Origin: Pseudaestuariivita sp.
GTDB lineage: Bacteria; Pseudomonadota; Alphaproteobacteria; Rhodobacterales; Rhodobacteraceae
Direction of reading: 5' to 3'
NCBI GenBank assembly: GCA_020629995.1
Contig: JAHDCH010000187.1
Coordinates: 1 to 5,704, forward strand
DNA: 5,704 nt
The notes under the pieces are model-generated. The model was not told where the DNA came from and did not search any database. It was given only the letters and a program-made list of their open reading frames with translations. The translations under genes and the position numbers were made by a program. Positions 1 through 5,704 of this stretch are shown in pieces (position 1 is the first letter of the stretch; each line of letters starts with the position of its first letter).

Positions 1-1316
1 ATGCCGCCGTCACCGCCGACGGGGGCGAGATTGGCCGCGCGCAGGCGCTGCAGGCCCGCGCCTCGGGCCTCGATCCGCATACGGACATGAACCCGGTTCT
101 GCTCAAGCCCGAAACCGACGTGGGCGCGCAAGTTGTGGTGCAAGGCAAGCGCCTCACCACGGCGCGCGCGCGCGACTATGCCAAGCTAAAGCCCAAACTG
201 CTCGACGCGGTGCTGGACAGTTTCACCCGGCTCAAGGCGGCTCATGATCTGGTGATCGTCGAAGGCGCCGGCAGCCCGGCCGAGGTGAACCTGCGCGCCG
301 GCGACATCGCAAACATGGGCTTTGCCCGTGCAGCCGATGTGCCGGTGATCCTGATCGGCGACATTGACCGCGGCGGAGTGATCGCCCAGATCGTCGGCAC
401 GCAGGCGGTCATCGATCCCGCAGATGCGGCCATGATCCAGGGCTTTGTGATCAACAAGTTCCGCGGCGATGTTTCGCTTTTCGACGATGGCTACGCGTTG
501 ATTGCGCAGACAACCGGCTGGCGCGGTTATGGCACCGCGCCGTGGTTTGCAGATGCGCACAAACTGCCTGCCGAAGATGCGTTGGACTTGCCGAAAGTCA
601 GCGGTGGAGAAGGGCTCAATATCGCAGTGCTCGCGCTCAGCCGGATCGCGAATTTCGATGATATCGACCCGCTGGCCCAGGAGCCGGGGGTGCGCCTGTC
701 GATGGTGCGCGCCGGTCAGGCGATCCCGGGCGACACCGACCTGGTGATCCTCCCGGGGTCCAAATCCACGCGTGGCGATCTGGCCTTTTTGCGCGCGCAG
801 GGCTGGGACATCGACCTTGCCGCACATCACCGGCGCGGCGGGCGCATTCTGGGTATCTGCGGTGGCTACCAGATGCTGGGACAAGAGGTGAGCGATCCAG
901 AGGGAATCGAAGGCGCGGCAGGTACCGAACCGGGCCTTGGCCTTTTGGACGTGTCGACGGTGATGACACCGGACAAGTCCCTCACGCAGGTCACCGCGCG
1001 GCACGCCGCATCCGGGCAGGACTTTTCCGGATACGAGATTCACATCGGCCAGACCGATGGCCGCGACTGCCAGCGCCCGTTCGGCTTTGTCGCAGAACAG
1101 CCCGAAGGCGCGATGAGCCTCGATGGCCGTGTCATGGGAAGCTACCTGCACGGGATGTTCTCGGATGACGGTTTTCGTGCGGCCTTTCTGGCGGCGCTTG
1201 GCGCGCCCACCTCGGCGCTGGCCTACGGCGCCGAGGTCGAGGCGACGCTCGAGGCGCTGGCCGACCACCTTGAGGCGCATCTGGACGTGTCAGGTATTCT
1301 GGACGCGGCTCGCTAA
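1..1316 (+). CDS. cobQ: Cobyric acid synthase CobQ (5' partial)
   Basis: CobQ (CbiP in Salmonella) uses glutamine and ATP to amidate side chains b, d, e and g of adenosylcobyrinic acid a,c-diamide, giving adenosylcobyric acid in the cytoplasm. The first complete codon begins at position 3, and 437 residues are visible up to the TAA at 1314-1316. The family is usually about 480-500 residues, so roughly 45-60 N-terminal residues, including the P-loop-like ATP site, lie upstream. The visible start reads [16 protein letters not shown], then DMNPVLLKP, both typical of the synthetase domain. [20 protein letters not shown] begins near visible residue 87. The C-terminal glutamine amidotransferase domain has [10 protein letters not shown], the nucleophile motif [10 protein letters not shown] (Cys at visible residue 286) and the histidine in GSYLHGMF (visible residue 383). 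Both key residues are intact. An internal ATG at position 87 lies inside conserved CobQ sequence and is not the start. The stop overlaps the convergent cobD stop by 4 nt. Confidence 0.97.
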   Translation, partial: AAVTADGGEIGRAQALQARASGLDPHTDMNPVLLKPETDVGAQVVVQGKRLTTARARDYAKLKPKLLDAVLDSFTRLKAAHDLVIVEGAGSPAEVNLRAGDIANMGFARAADVPVILIGDIDRGGVIAQIVGTQAVIDPADAAMIQGFVINKFRGDVSLFDDGYALIAQTTGWRGYGTAPWFADAHKLPAEDALDLPKVSGGEGLNIAVLALSRIANFDDIDPLAQEPGVRLSMVRAGQAIPGDTDLVILPGSKSTRGDLAFLRAQGWDIDLAAHHRRGGRILGICGGYQMLGQEVSDPEGIEGAAGTEPGLGLLDVSTVMTPDKSLTQVTARHAASGQDFSGYEIHIGQTDGRDCQRPFGFVAEQPEGAMSLDGRVMGSYLHGMFSDDGFRAAFLAALGAPTSALAYGAEVEATLEALADHLEAHLDVSGILDAAR

Positions 1317-2281
1317 AGTCCCAGCGCGTGTTCCAGCTGCTGCCATTCGGCCGCGCTGCCCGGCAGGCCCAGGCGCAGCCAGCTGTCCGAATAGGGAAAG
1401 ATCCGCGACCAGACGCGCCCCTTGGCCAAGCGCGCCTGCGCCGCTTGCGCATCGCCCGTATCGTACAAGCGGAACAGCGCCGTGCCGCCCATGTAGCGCC
1501 AGCCGGCCGCGGCGGCGATCCGGTCGGCGCGGTCGGCGTCGCCTGTCAGCCGCGCGCGCGTGGCCTCGGCCCAGTCCGCATCGGCCAAGGCACGCGCACC
1601 GATGTCCAGCGCGGGGCCGTTGACGGCCCAGGGGCCGGCCTCTTCGCGCAGCGCCATCAGCAGGCGCGCAGGCCCCAGTGCAAAGCCCAGGCGCAGCCCG
1701 GCCAGCCCATAGAACTTGCCGAACGAGCGCAGCACCACGACATTGTCCAGCCCGTCCAGAGCAGGGCACAGCGACATGTCGGGCGTCGGGTCGGCAAAGC
1801 TTTCGTCCACGACCAGCGTCCCGACCTGCCCGGCCAACGCGATCAGGTCAGAGGGTGGCACCACCCGGCCATCGGGGTTGTTGGGATTGACCACGACCGC
1901 CAAAGCGGCGCCGCCGAGGTCCTTCGCATGGGCCGCCTCGCGCACCGTCCAGCCGGCGGCGCGGGCGCTGGCGGCATGTTCGTTGTAGGTGGGGGTCACA
2001 ATCGCCATCTCGGCGGGCGGCAGGATGCGGGGCAGCAGCTGGATGGGCTGGGTTGCACCGGCCAGCGGCAAGATCGGCGCGTCGGTCCGGTAGGCCTGCC
2101 GCGCAGCATCGCACAAGGCCTGCATCGCCAGATCGGTGGGCAGGTCGGCCCAGGCCCCCGGGGCAACCGGACCCGCCGGGTAGGGCACGCGGTTGATCCC
2201 CGTCGACAGGTCCAGCCAATCGCTTTGCGCGCCGCCAAAGGCCGCCATGGCCGCGCCGATGTTTCCGCCGTGATCACGCAT
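1313..2281 (-). CDS. cobD: Threonine-phosphate decarboxylase (CobD; CobC in Pseudomonas denitrificans naming)
   Basis: This PLP enzyme of aminotransferase fold type I decarboxylates L-threonine O-3-phosphate to (R)-1-aminopropan-2-ol O-phosphate, the linker between the corrin ring and the nucleotide loop. The 322-residue protein is full length. It opens with [13 protein letters not shown] and [13 protein letters not shown] (residues 4-35), characteristic of this subfamily. It continues with NPNNPDG (132-138), DES (159-161), the PLP lysine in [15 protein letters not shown] (Lys189) and the carboxylate-binding arginine in WLRLGLPG (Arg303). The ATG at 2281 is preceded by GGGAG with a 9-nt spacer. 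The first 8 nt overlap the end of cbiB, so it is the last gene of the minus-strand operon and probably translationally coupled. The TAG stop at 1315-1313 overlaps the cobQ stop. Confusion with histidinol-phosphate aminotransferase is possible from the fold alone, but the N-terminal motifs and the neighbours argue for CobD. Confidence 0.95.
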   Translation of the reverse strand: MRDHGGNIGAAMAAFGGAQSDWLDLSTGINRVPYPAGPVAPGAWADLPTDLAMQALCDAARQAYRTDAPILPLAGATQPIQLLPRILPPAEMAIVTPTYNEHAASARAAGWTVREAAHAKDLGGAALAVVVNPNNPDGRVVPPSDLIALAGQVGTLVVDESFADPTPDMSLCPALDGLDNVVVLRSFGKFYGLAGLRLGFALGPARLLMALREEAGPWAVNGPALDIGARALADADWAEATRARLTGDADRADRIAAAAGWRYMGGTALFRLYDTGDAQAAQARLAKGRVWSRIFPYSDSWLRLGLPGSAAEWQQLEHALGL

Positions 2282-3224
2282 GCAGCACCACTCCCGCCAG
2301 AGCCAGCAGGACCGCCATGGCCGCCAGCGCCCGCCAGTAAAGCCTTAGCGCGCGGGCAATGTCACGCGGCGCCGGGTCCGCGCCAGCCGCATTGACGTAA
2401 GGATCCTGTGTCGGCCCCGTCTCGTACTCGCGCGGGCCGGACAGACGCAGGCCCAAGGCACCTGCCATCGCGGCTTCGGGCCAGCCTGCGTTGGGCGAGC
2501 GGTGGCGCCGCGCATCTGCCCGCATCGCGCCCAGGGCGGCCCGGGGCGCTGCGCTGACGCAGGCAAACAGAGCTCCGGTCAGGCGCGCCGGGATCCAGTT
2601 GACCACATCGTCCAGCCGCGCGGCGGCCCATCCAAAGGCTTCGTGCCGTGGGGTGCGATAGCCAATCATACTGTCCAGCGTGTTGATCATCTTGTACCCG
2701 GCAATCCCCGGCAGACCCAGCAGCGCGCCCCAGAAAAGCGGTGCGGTGATGCCGTCCGATGTGTTTTCGGCGAGGCTTTCGATTGCGGCGCGGGCGATGC
2801 CGGTGCCGTCCAGCCGCGTTGTGTCCCGCCCGACGATCATCGCCACTGCGCTGCGTGCGGTTTCGGTGTCTCCTCGCGCCAGCGGCTTTGCCACTGCGCG
2901 CACGTGATCGGCCATGGACCGCGCCGCGACCAGTGGCCAGGCCAGCACGGCCAGAATCACGCCAGACACCCAGCCGCCCGGCAACAAAGCGGTGATTGTC
3001 GCGGCCAAGGCCATGGCGAGCGCCACCAGCAGCAGTGTCATCACGGCCCCCGCCGCGCGGCGTATGCTGCCCGTGTCATCGGCCCGGTTCAGCCAGCGGT
3101 CGCCCGCAGCGATCGCCGCGCCGGCCCATGTGACCGGATGCCCGATCCGGGCGAACAGCCGCGTTGGCCAGCCCAGGCACAGATCTATCCCAAGCGCGAT
3201 CAGCATGATCAAGGGCGCGCTCAT
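2274..3224 (-). CDS. cbiB: Adenosylcobinamide-phosphate synthase CbiB (CobD in aerobic-pathway naming)
   Basis: CbiB is an integral membrane protein that condenses adenosylcobyric acid with (R)-1-aminopropan-2-ol O-phosphate to form adenosylcobinamide phosphate. The 316-residue product has hydrophobic stretches near residues 3-20, 60-81, 86-101, 159-177 and 298-314, consistent with a polytopic inner-membrane protein. Family signatures include GHPVTWAG (28-35), IVGRDTTRLD (130-139), AAIESLAENTSDGITAPLFW (146-165), YKMINTLDSMIGYRT (177-191), RLDDVVNWIPARLT (203-216) and SPNAGWPEA. The frame stays open 50 codons upstream to an ATG at 3374, but that extension lies inside bluE and is Arg/Pro-rich. 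The ATG at 3224 gives the usual CbiB N terminus and has GAGGT 6 nt upstream. Its ATG overlaps the bluE TGA as ATGA, and its own stop overlaps cobD by 8 nt, so it is coupled on both sides. It consumes the product of the gene that follows it. Confidence 0.96.
   Translation of the reverse strand: MSAPLIMLIALGIDLCLGWPTRLFARIGHPVTWAGAAIAAGDRWLNRADDTGSIRRAAGAVMTLLLVALAMALAATITALLPGGWVSGVILAVLAWPLVAARSMADHVRAVAKPLARGDTETARSAVAMIVGRDTTRLDGTGIARAAIESLAENTSDGITAPLFWGALLGLPGIAGYKMINTLDSMIGYRTPRHEAFGWAAARLDDVVNWIPARLTGALFACVSAAPRAALGAMRADARRHRSPNAGWPEAAMAGALGLRLSGPREYETGPTQDPYVNAAGADPAPRDIARALRLYWRALAAMAVLLALAGVVLHA
2291..2295 (-). promoter_or_regulatory. Shine-Dalgarno GGGAG for cobD
   Basis: GGGAG on the minus strand is 9 nt upstream of the cobD ATG at 2281 and lies inside the 3' end of cbiB. 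Together with the 8-nt overlap it fits reinitiation or coupling after cbiB translation. Confidence 0.6.
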
Positions 3225-4018
3225 GGCCGGACCTCGAATCGGGTCAGGTGCGTGTAGCCGGCCTCGGCCAGCGCGTGGGCCGCGTGGCGCGGGATCGCCC
3301 TGGGGCGGAACAGAAAGGCGCGCGCAGATCCGGTGTGAGCGCTCGCATATCCCAACGCACCAAGGGTGGTGCACAGGCCGTCTGTCGGGTCATCAGCTGG
3401 ACCGCGCAAGGACGCGTTGCGCTGCGCGCTTTCGCGGGCAAGCGCGGCGGCCCGGGGCGCATCACGCGCCGCACAAGCTTCGGTCCAGGGCGCGAAGAGG
3501 TCTGCGATATCTGCAAATGCGCTGTCCGTGGCCCGCGTCCTGACCGGCGGCCCCCAGAGGCCCCCCAGCACGCTGAAGGCGGGTGGTGCGGGCAGCGCTC
3601 GCACTGCGCGGCCCCGGCGCGAGGCCCAGAGACGGCGCGCGGGAGCGCTGAACATCAGGGGGTCACTGGCCCCTTCGGCAGCCAGGCAGGCGCGGATCAC
3701 CCGGGCCTGGCTGTTCTGTCCGGCCAGCCGCGCCAGCGCGATCAGCGCAGCGGTCGACACGCCGCAGCCCGCGCCAGCCGGGAATTGCGCGCAGATCTCG
3801 ATCTGGCCGACAAGCGGCGTGCCCAAGGCGCTGGCAAAGCGGGTCAGCGCGGCGCGGGGCAGGGGCGCGTTGGTGGCAAACCCGGTATCCAGGATGCGCC
3901 GCGCCTTCACCTGAGCCGTCACGCAAGGCAGCGTCACCAGCGCGACCGGCCCCTTGGGCCCGATGCGTCCTTGCAGGAATTCGCCAAAGTGGCCCGTGAC
4001 CCGGGCTTCAGCCGCCAT
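3221..4018 (-). CDS. bluE: BluE-type L-threonine kinase (GHMP kinase superfamily)
   Basis: This gene probably phosphorylates L-threonine with ATP to L-threonine O-3-phosphate, the substrate of CobD. BluE of Rhodobacter sphaeroides and R. capsulatus is known to do this and replaces Salmonella PduX. The 265-residue product has the N-terminal GHMP element GHFGEFLQG (9-17; compare GxxGELxQG in PduX). A glycine-rich ATP-binding loop, PAGAGCGVSTA (80-90), follows. EGASDPLMF (115-123) may supply the catalytic aspartate (Asp119). A C-terminal HTGSARAFLF lies at 228-237. The ATG at 4018 puts the GHMP motif at the usual distance from the N terminus. The frame extends to an ATG at 4105, but those 29 residues lie inside the phosphatase gene and look non-native. 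The gene overlaps the phosphatase by 11 nt and cbiB by 4 nt. The GHMP motifs and operon position are seen directly; threonine as substrate is inferred from BluE and context. A PduX ortholog in the strict sense is less likely because the sequence is divergent. Confidence 0.88.
   Translation of the reverse strand: MAAEARVTGHFGEFLQGRIGPKGPVALVTLPCVTAQVKARRILDTGFATNAPLPRAALTRFASALGTPLVGQIEICAQFPAGAGCGVSTAALIALARLAGQNSQARVIRACLAAEGASDPLMFSAPARRLWASRRGRAVRALPAPPAFSVLGGLWGPPVRTRATDSAFADIADLFAPWTEACAARDAPRAAALARESAQRNASLRGPADDPTDGLCTTLGALGYASAHTGSARAFLFRPRAIPRHAAHALAEAGYTHLTRFEVRP
3231..3235 (-). promoter_or_regulatory. Shine-Dalgarno GAGGT for cbiB
   Basis: GAGGT lies 6 nt upstream of the cbiB ATG at 3224 on the minus strand, inside the last codons of bluE. 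It supports the 316-residue CbiB over a 50-residue longer version starting at 3374. Confidence 0.65.
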
Positions 4019-4595
4019 GGGCCGGGCCCCAGTTGACGCGCATGATGGCCCATGGGCCTCCGCCAAGGCTGCGCAGATGCGTGACCGACCAGTTGCTGAC
4101 CGCAAAGCTCAGCCCCGCCTCGACCGAGGTCAGCGCCAGCCCGAGCGTTGCGCGGATCACGCCTGCATGTGCCACCAAAGCCACCTTTCCCTCTCGCGCC
4201 GACAAATCGCGCAGCGCGGGGGCGATCCGGTCTGCCACCTGAAAAAAGCTTTCTCCGCCTTTGGCGCGGTGGGCGGCCAGATCGTAGGGGGCAAGCGGTC
4301 CCAGATCGGGCAGATCCGCGTAGGCCATGCCCTCCCATTCTCCGAAATCCTGCTCCCAGAACGCTTCGGTGATCTGTGGCTCTTGGCCCGGCCAGATCGC
4401 CTCTGCCGTGGCGCGGCATCTTTGGGCGGGCGACGTCACCAGATGGTCTGGCGTTCCGCAATAGGCCGCCGCCGCCGCCGCGGCCGCGCTGTCCGACGTG
4501 TCGGCGGCTACGTCGCGCCGGCCCGCCATGATCCCCGGTTCGGTCACCGGTGCGTGGCGAATGAGGTAGAGGTCGGTCGCGGTTGCGGCGTGCAA
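4008..4595 (-). CDS. cobC: Histidine phosphatase, probable alpha-ribazole 5'-phosphate phosphatase (CobC/BluF type), TTG start
   Basis: The product is a phosphoglycerate-mutase-fold phosphatase that probably removes the 5'-phosphate of alpha-ribazole phosphate or adenosylcobalamin phosphate, the last step of nucleotide-loop assembly. With the TTG start at 4595 it has 195 residues, close to the family norm. It shows LYLIRHAPV (9-17, phospho-accepting His14), SPAQRCRATAEAI (55-67), FGEWEG (84-89), GGES (113-116) and VAHAGVIR (141-148, second catalytic His143). The first motif reads RHA where many members have RHG. An Ala8 run (37-44) lies just after the first motif. No ATG or GTG occurs in frame near this point. 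The TTG has GGGGAG 8 nt upstream, and an ATG between them is in another frame and does not encode the family sequence. It is the first gene of the minus-strand operon, and its end overlaps bluE by 11 nt. Rhodobacter homologues next to bluE may be named bluF. Substrate is inferred from context, since the fold covers many phosphatases. Confidence 0.87.
   Translation of the reverse strand: MHAATATDLYLIRHAPVTEPGIMAGRRDVAADTSDSAAAAAAAAYCGTPDHLVTSPAQRCRATAEAIWPGQEPQITEAFWEQDFGEWEGMAYADLPDLGPLAPYDLAAHRAKGGESFFQVADRIAPALRDLSAREGKVALVAHAGVIRATLGLALTSVEAGLSFAVSNWSVTHLRSLGGGPWAIMRVNWGPAHGG
4464..4487. repeat. Short GCC/GCG trinucleotide tract encoding Ala8 in the phosphatase
   Basis: Eight consecutive alanine codons (minus strand, residues 37-44 of the phosphatase), made mostly of GCC and GCG, form a 24-bp low-complexity tract. 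A change of whole units would keep the reading frame, so it could vary in length but would not act as an on/off switch. Confidence 0.6.
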
Positions 4596-4646
4596 AGTCG
4601 CATCTCCCCGGTTGCGGTTGGCGCGTTTGTGGTGTCTGTCGGCCTC
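4596..4646. promoter_or_regulatory. Divergent intergenic region between the phosphatase operon and cobU-cobT
   Basis: These 51 bp are the only real non-coding gap in the window. They separate the start codons of two divergent transcription units, so the promoters for both probably lie here or extend into the opposite coding sequence. On the minus strand the gap contains the phosphatase ribosome binding site. I found no convincing -35/-10 pair on either strand; TTGCGG at 4612 has no matching -10 box. No cobalamin riboswitch could fit, as those need about 200 nt. The assignment rests on gene orientation rather than on a recognised box. Confidence 0.45.
4604..4609 (-). promoter_or_regulatory. 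Shine-Dalgarno GGGGAG deciding the TTG start of the phosphatase
   Basis: The minus strand reads GGGGAG, then 8 nt, then TTG at 4595-4593. It is the best ribosome binding site near the conserved LYLIRH motif and lies in front of the only plausible in-frame start codon. The ATG that begins 1 nt after the GGGGAG is out of frame and too close to it. Confidence 0.7.
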
Positions 4647-5147
4647 ATGAGCAAGACGATTTTGGTCACTGGCGGTGCCCGTTCGGGCAAAAGCCGCATC
4701 GCGGAAGGGCTGGCGCAAGGCTTTGGCCCGCGCGTGACCTATATCGCCACGGCGCAGGCCTGGGATGACGAGATGCGCGCGCGGATCGCAGACCATGCCG
4801 CGCGGCGCGGGCCGGAGTGGACGACGGTCGAGGCGCCGGTCGATCTTGGCGCTGCGCTGGATGCCTGCGACGGGCCTTGCCTGATCGATTGCCTGACGCT
4901 GTGGCTGACGAATCTGATCCTGGCCGAAGCCGATTGGGAAGCCGCCACTGATGGTCTGGTGACACGGATCGAAAACGCCGCTGCGCCGATCGTTCTCGTG
5001 ACCAACGAGGTTGGCATGGGGATCGTACCCGACAACGCTCTGGCCCGCCGGTTTCGCGATGCGGCCGGCACCGTAAACCAGCGCGTTGCCGTTGCCGTTG
5101 ATGACCTCTATCTGGCCGTGTCCGGCCATCCTTTGAAGGTGAAATGA
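4647..5147 (+). CDS. cobU: Adenosylcobinamide kinase / adenosylcobinamide-phosphate guanylyltransferase (CobU; CobP in aerobic naming)
   Basis: This bifunctional cytoplasmic enzyme phosphorylates adenosylcobinamide and transfers GMP from GTP to adenosylcobinamide phosphate, giving adenosylcobinamide-GDP. The 166-residue product is of normal length. It begins MSKTILVTGGARSGKS, with the P-loop at residues 9-16. RIADHAARRGPEW (46-58) contains His50, which probably corresponds to the guanylylated histidine of Salmonella CobU. IDCLTLWLTNL (80-90), TNEVGMGIVP (119-128) and RRFRDAAGTVNQ (134-145) follow. The C terminus ends GHPLKVK. The ATG at 4647 gives the standard family N terminus, although I see no clear Shine-Dalgarno before it; in-frame GTG codons at 4629 and 4632 are less likely alternatives. 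The frame is open far upstream, but that part is antisense to the phosphatase and is not protein-like. The gene is divergent from the phosphatase across 51 bp and is followed 1 nt later by cobT. De novo synthesis through CbiB needs only the guanylyltransferase activity; the kinase activity serves cobinamide salvage. Confidence 0.96.
   Translation: MSKTILVTGGARSGKSRIAEGLAQGFGPRVTYIATAQAWDDEMRARIADHAARRGPEWTTVEAPVDLGAALDACDGPCLIDCLTLWLTNLILAEADWEAATDGLVTRIENAAAPIVLVTNEVGMGIVPDNALARRFRDAAGTVNQRVAVAVDDLYLAVSGHPLKVK
5135..5142 (+). promoter_or_regulatory. Shine-Dalgarno-like GAAGGTGA for cobT
   Basis: The purine-rich stretch lies in the last codons of cobU, 6 nt before the cobT ATG at 5149. Another ATG at 5144 opens only a two-codon frame (ATG AAA TGA) and is not the cobT start. 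Confidence 0.6.
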
Positions 5148-5148
5148 A

Positions 5149-5704
5149 ATGACCGCTTTTCCGCTGACCTCCCTTGATGATCTGGTCGGGATGGCCGGAT
5201 CGCTGCCCGCCGCTGATGCCGCTGCCGCCGCGGCTGCGACGGCGCGGCAGAACAGCCTGACCAAGCCGCCCGGCGCGCTGGGCCGGCTCGAGGATGTGGC
5301 GATCTTTGTTGCCGGCTGGCAGGGGGCTGAAAAGCCGGTGATCGACCGGGCGCAGGCGTTGGTTTTTGCCGGCAACCATGGCGTTTGCGCGCAAGGGGTG
5401 AACCCCTTTCCGCAGGAAGTCACGGCGCAGATGGTGCTGAATTTTGAAGCGGGCGGTGCCGCGATCAATCAGCTGTCGCGTGCCTCGGGGGCCGAGCTGA
5501 AAGTGATCGCGCTGGACCTCGACACCCCGACCGGCGACATCACCCAAGGCCCCGCGATGACCGAGGCCGAAACGCTGGACGCCATGCGCCGCGGATGGGA
5601 CGCGGTGGATACCGGCGCGCAAATGCTGTGCCTGGGCGAAATGGGCATTGGCAATTCGACGATTGCCGCCGCGCTGGCCGCGGCGGCCTTTGGCGGGGAT
5701 GCCG
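5149..5704 (+). CDS. cobT: Nicotinate-nucleotide--dimethylbenzimidazole phosphoribosyltransferase CobT (3' partial; CobU in aerobic naming)
   Basis: CobT transfers phosphoribose from nicotinate mononucleotide to the lower-ligand base, making alpha-ribazole 5'-phosphate for CobS. The frame runs from the ATG at 5149 to the window edge without a stop: 185 complete codons of a family usually about 335-350 residues long. Visible signatures are NSLTKPPGALGRLED (35-49, base-binding region), FAGNHGVCAQGVNPFPQEV (73-91), TAQMVLNFEAGGAAINQL (92-109) and LGEMGIGNSTIAAAL (162-176). FAGNHGV followed by GVxxFPxxVTAQMV fits the alphaproteobacterial branch, whereas Salmonella has ADHGV. The catalytic glutamate known from Salmonella CobT (Glu317) would lie beyond the window. 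The start has the purine-rich GAAGGTGA 6 nt upstream, inside the cobU 3' end, so the two genes are probably cotranscribed and coupled. An Ala7 run (24-30) is a local low-complexity patch of GCN codons in the N-terminal helix region and does not disrupt a motif. Confidence 0.96.
   Translation, partial: MTAFPLTSLDDLVGMAGSLPAADAAAAAAATARQNSLTKPPGALGRLEDVAIFVAGWQGAEKPVIDRAQALVFAGNHGVCAQGVNPFPQEVTAQMVLNFEAGGAAINQLSRASGAELKVIALDLDTPTGDITQGPAMTEAETLDAMRRGWDAVDTGAQMLCLGEMGIGNSTIAAALAAAAFGGDA

Noticed and set aside
162..174. Alternating GC tract in cobQ that might form Z-DNA or slip
   Set aside because: It is only 13 bp and encodes ordinary residues (Ala-Arg-Ala-Arg). Such tracts are expected by chance in GC-rich coding DNA, and the frame is intact.
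186..1280. Long open frame (364 codons) antisense to cobQ
   Set aside because: GC-rich coding DNA leaves antisense frames open. The translation is rich in Arg, Gly and His, shows no domain I recognise, and lies fully inside a confident cobQ.
1311..1326. CGCT...AGCG inverted repeat at the cobQ/cobD junction as a bidirectional terminator
   Set aside because: The stem is only 4 bp with an 8-nt loop, and no T tract follows on either strand.
1328..2395. Plus-strand open frame of 355 codons antisense to cobD and the end of cbiB
   Set aside because: It is Arg/Gln/Gly/Pro-rich with no recognisable motif and crosses the junction of two well-supported genes on the other strand.
3954..4646. Plus-strand upstream extension of the cobU frame to 3954
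   Set aside because: It is antisense to bluE and the phosphatase, and family similarity begins exactly at the ATG at 4647.
4936..4960. GCCACTG within GAAGCCGCCACTGATGG, resembling part of a cobalamin riboswitch (also GCCACTG near 2847 and 2890)
   Set aside because: All copies are inside coding sequence, and the other conserved riboswitch blocks, including the B12 box, are absent around them.
4596..5468. Minus-strand upstream extension of the phosphatase frame to an ATG at 5468
   Set aside because: It would run antisense through cobU and into cobT, with composition unlike a protein. The TTG at 4595 with its ribosome binding site gives a normal family length.

Overview
The window is a compact late cobalamin (vitamin B12) biosynthesis cluster in a GC-rich genome, almost certainly an alphaproteobacterium of the order Rhodobacterales (Rhodobacter/Roseobacter group). 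The main clue is a short GHMP-type kinase that looks like BluE, the L-threonine kinase known from Rhodobacter sphaeroides and R. capsulatus. It sits among decarboxylase, synthase and phosphatase genes of the nucleotide-loop pathway. Seven protein genes fill nearly every base. I see no RNA genes, mobile elements, CRISPR arrays or transferred segments.

Layout: positions 1-1316 (+) hold the 3' nine-tenths of cobQ (cobyric acid synthase), whose start lies before the window. Its stop overlaps by 4 nt, tail to tail, the end of a four-gene minus-strand operon. In transcription order that operon is an alpha-ribazole-phosphate phosphatase (cobC/bluF type, 4595-4008), bluE (4018-3221), cbiB (3224-2274) and the threonine-phosphate decarboxylase cobD (2281-1313). 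Each junction overlaps, by 11, 4 and 8 nt, so translational coupling is likely. A 51-bp divergent intergenic region (4596-4646) separates this operon from the plus-strand pair cobU/cobP (4647-5147) and cobT (5149 to beyond the window end). That pair is separated by 1 nt.

How the genes work together: CobQ makes adenosylcobyric acid. BluE phosphorylates L-threonine, and CobD decarboxylates the product to (R)-1-aminopropan-2-ol O-phosphate. The membrane protein CbiB joins this to adenosylcobyric acid to give adenosylcobinamide phosphate. CobU/CobP then transfers GMP to form adenosylcobinamide-GDP. CobT activates the lower-ligand base, probably 5,6-dimethylbenzimidazole, to alpha-ribazole phosphate. 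CobS, not in the window, would join the two halves, and the phosphatase would remove the phosphate. Apart from cobS and the supply of the base, the whole nucleotide-loop assembly is here.

Naming caution: the aerobic (Pseudomonas denitrificans) and Salmonella nomenclatures clash. The decarboxylase called cobD here is cobC in P. denitrificans, cbiB is cobD there, cobU is cobP there, and cobT is cobU there.

I found no evidence of an undescribed system. The points worth a second look are the TTG start of the phosphatase, the very tight gene packing with a convergent stop-codon overlap, the lineage-restricted BluE kinase and the cobU start without a visible ribosome binding site.
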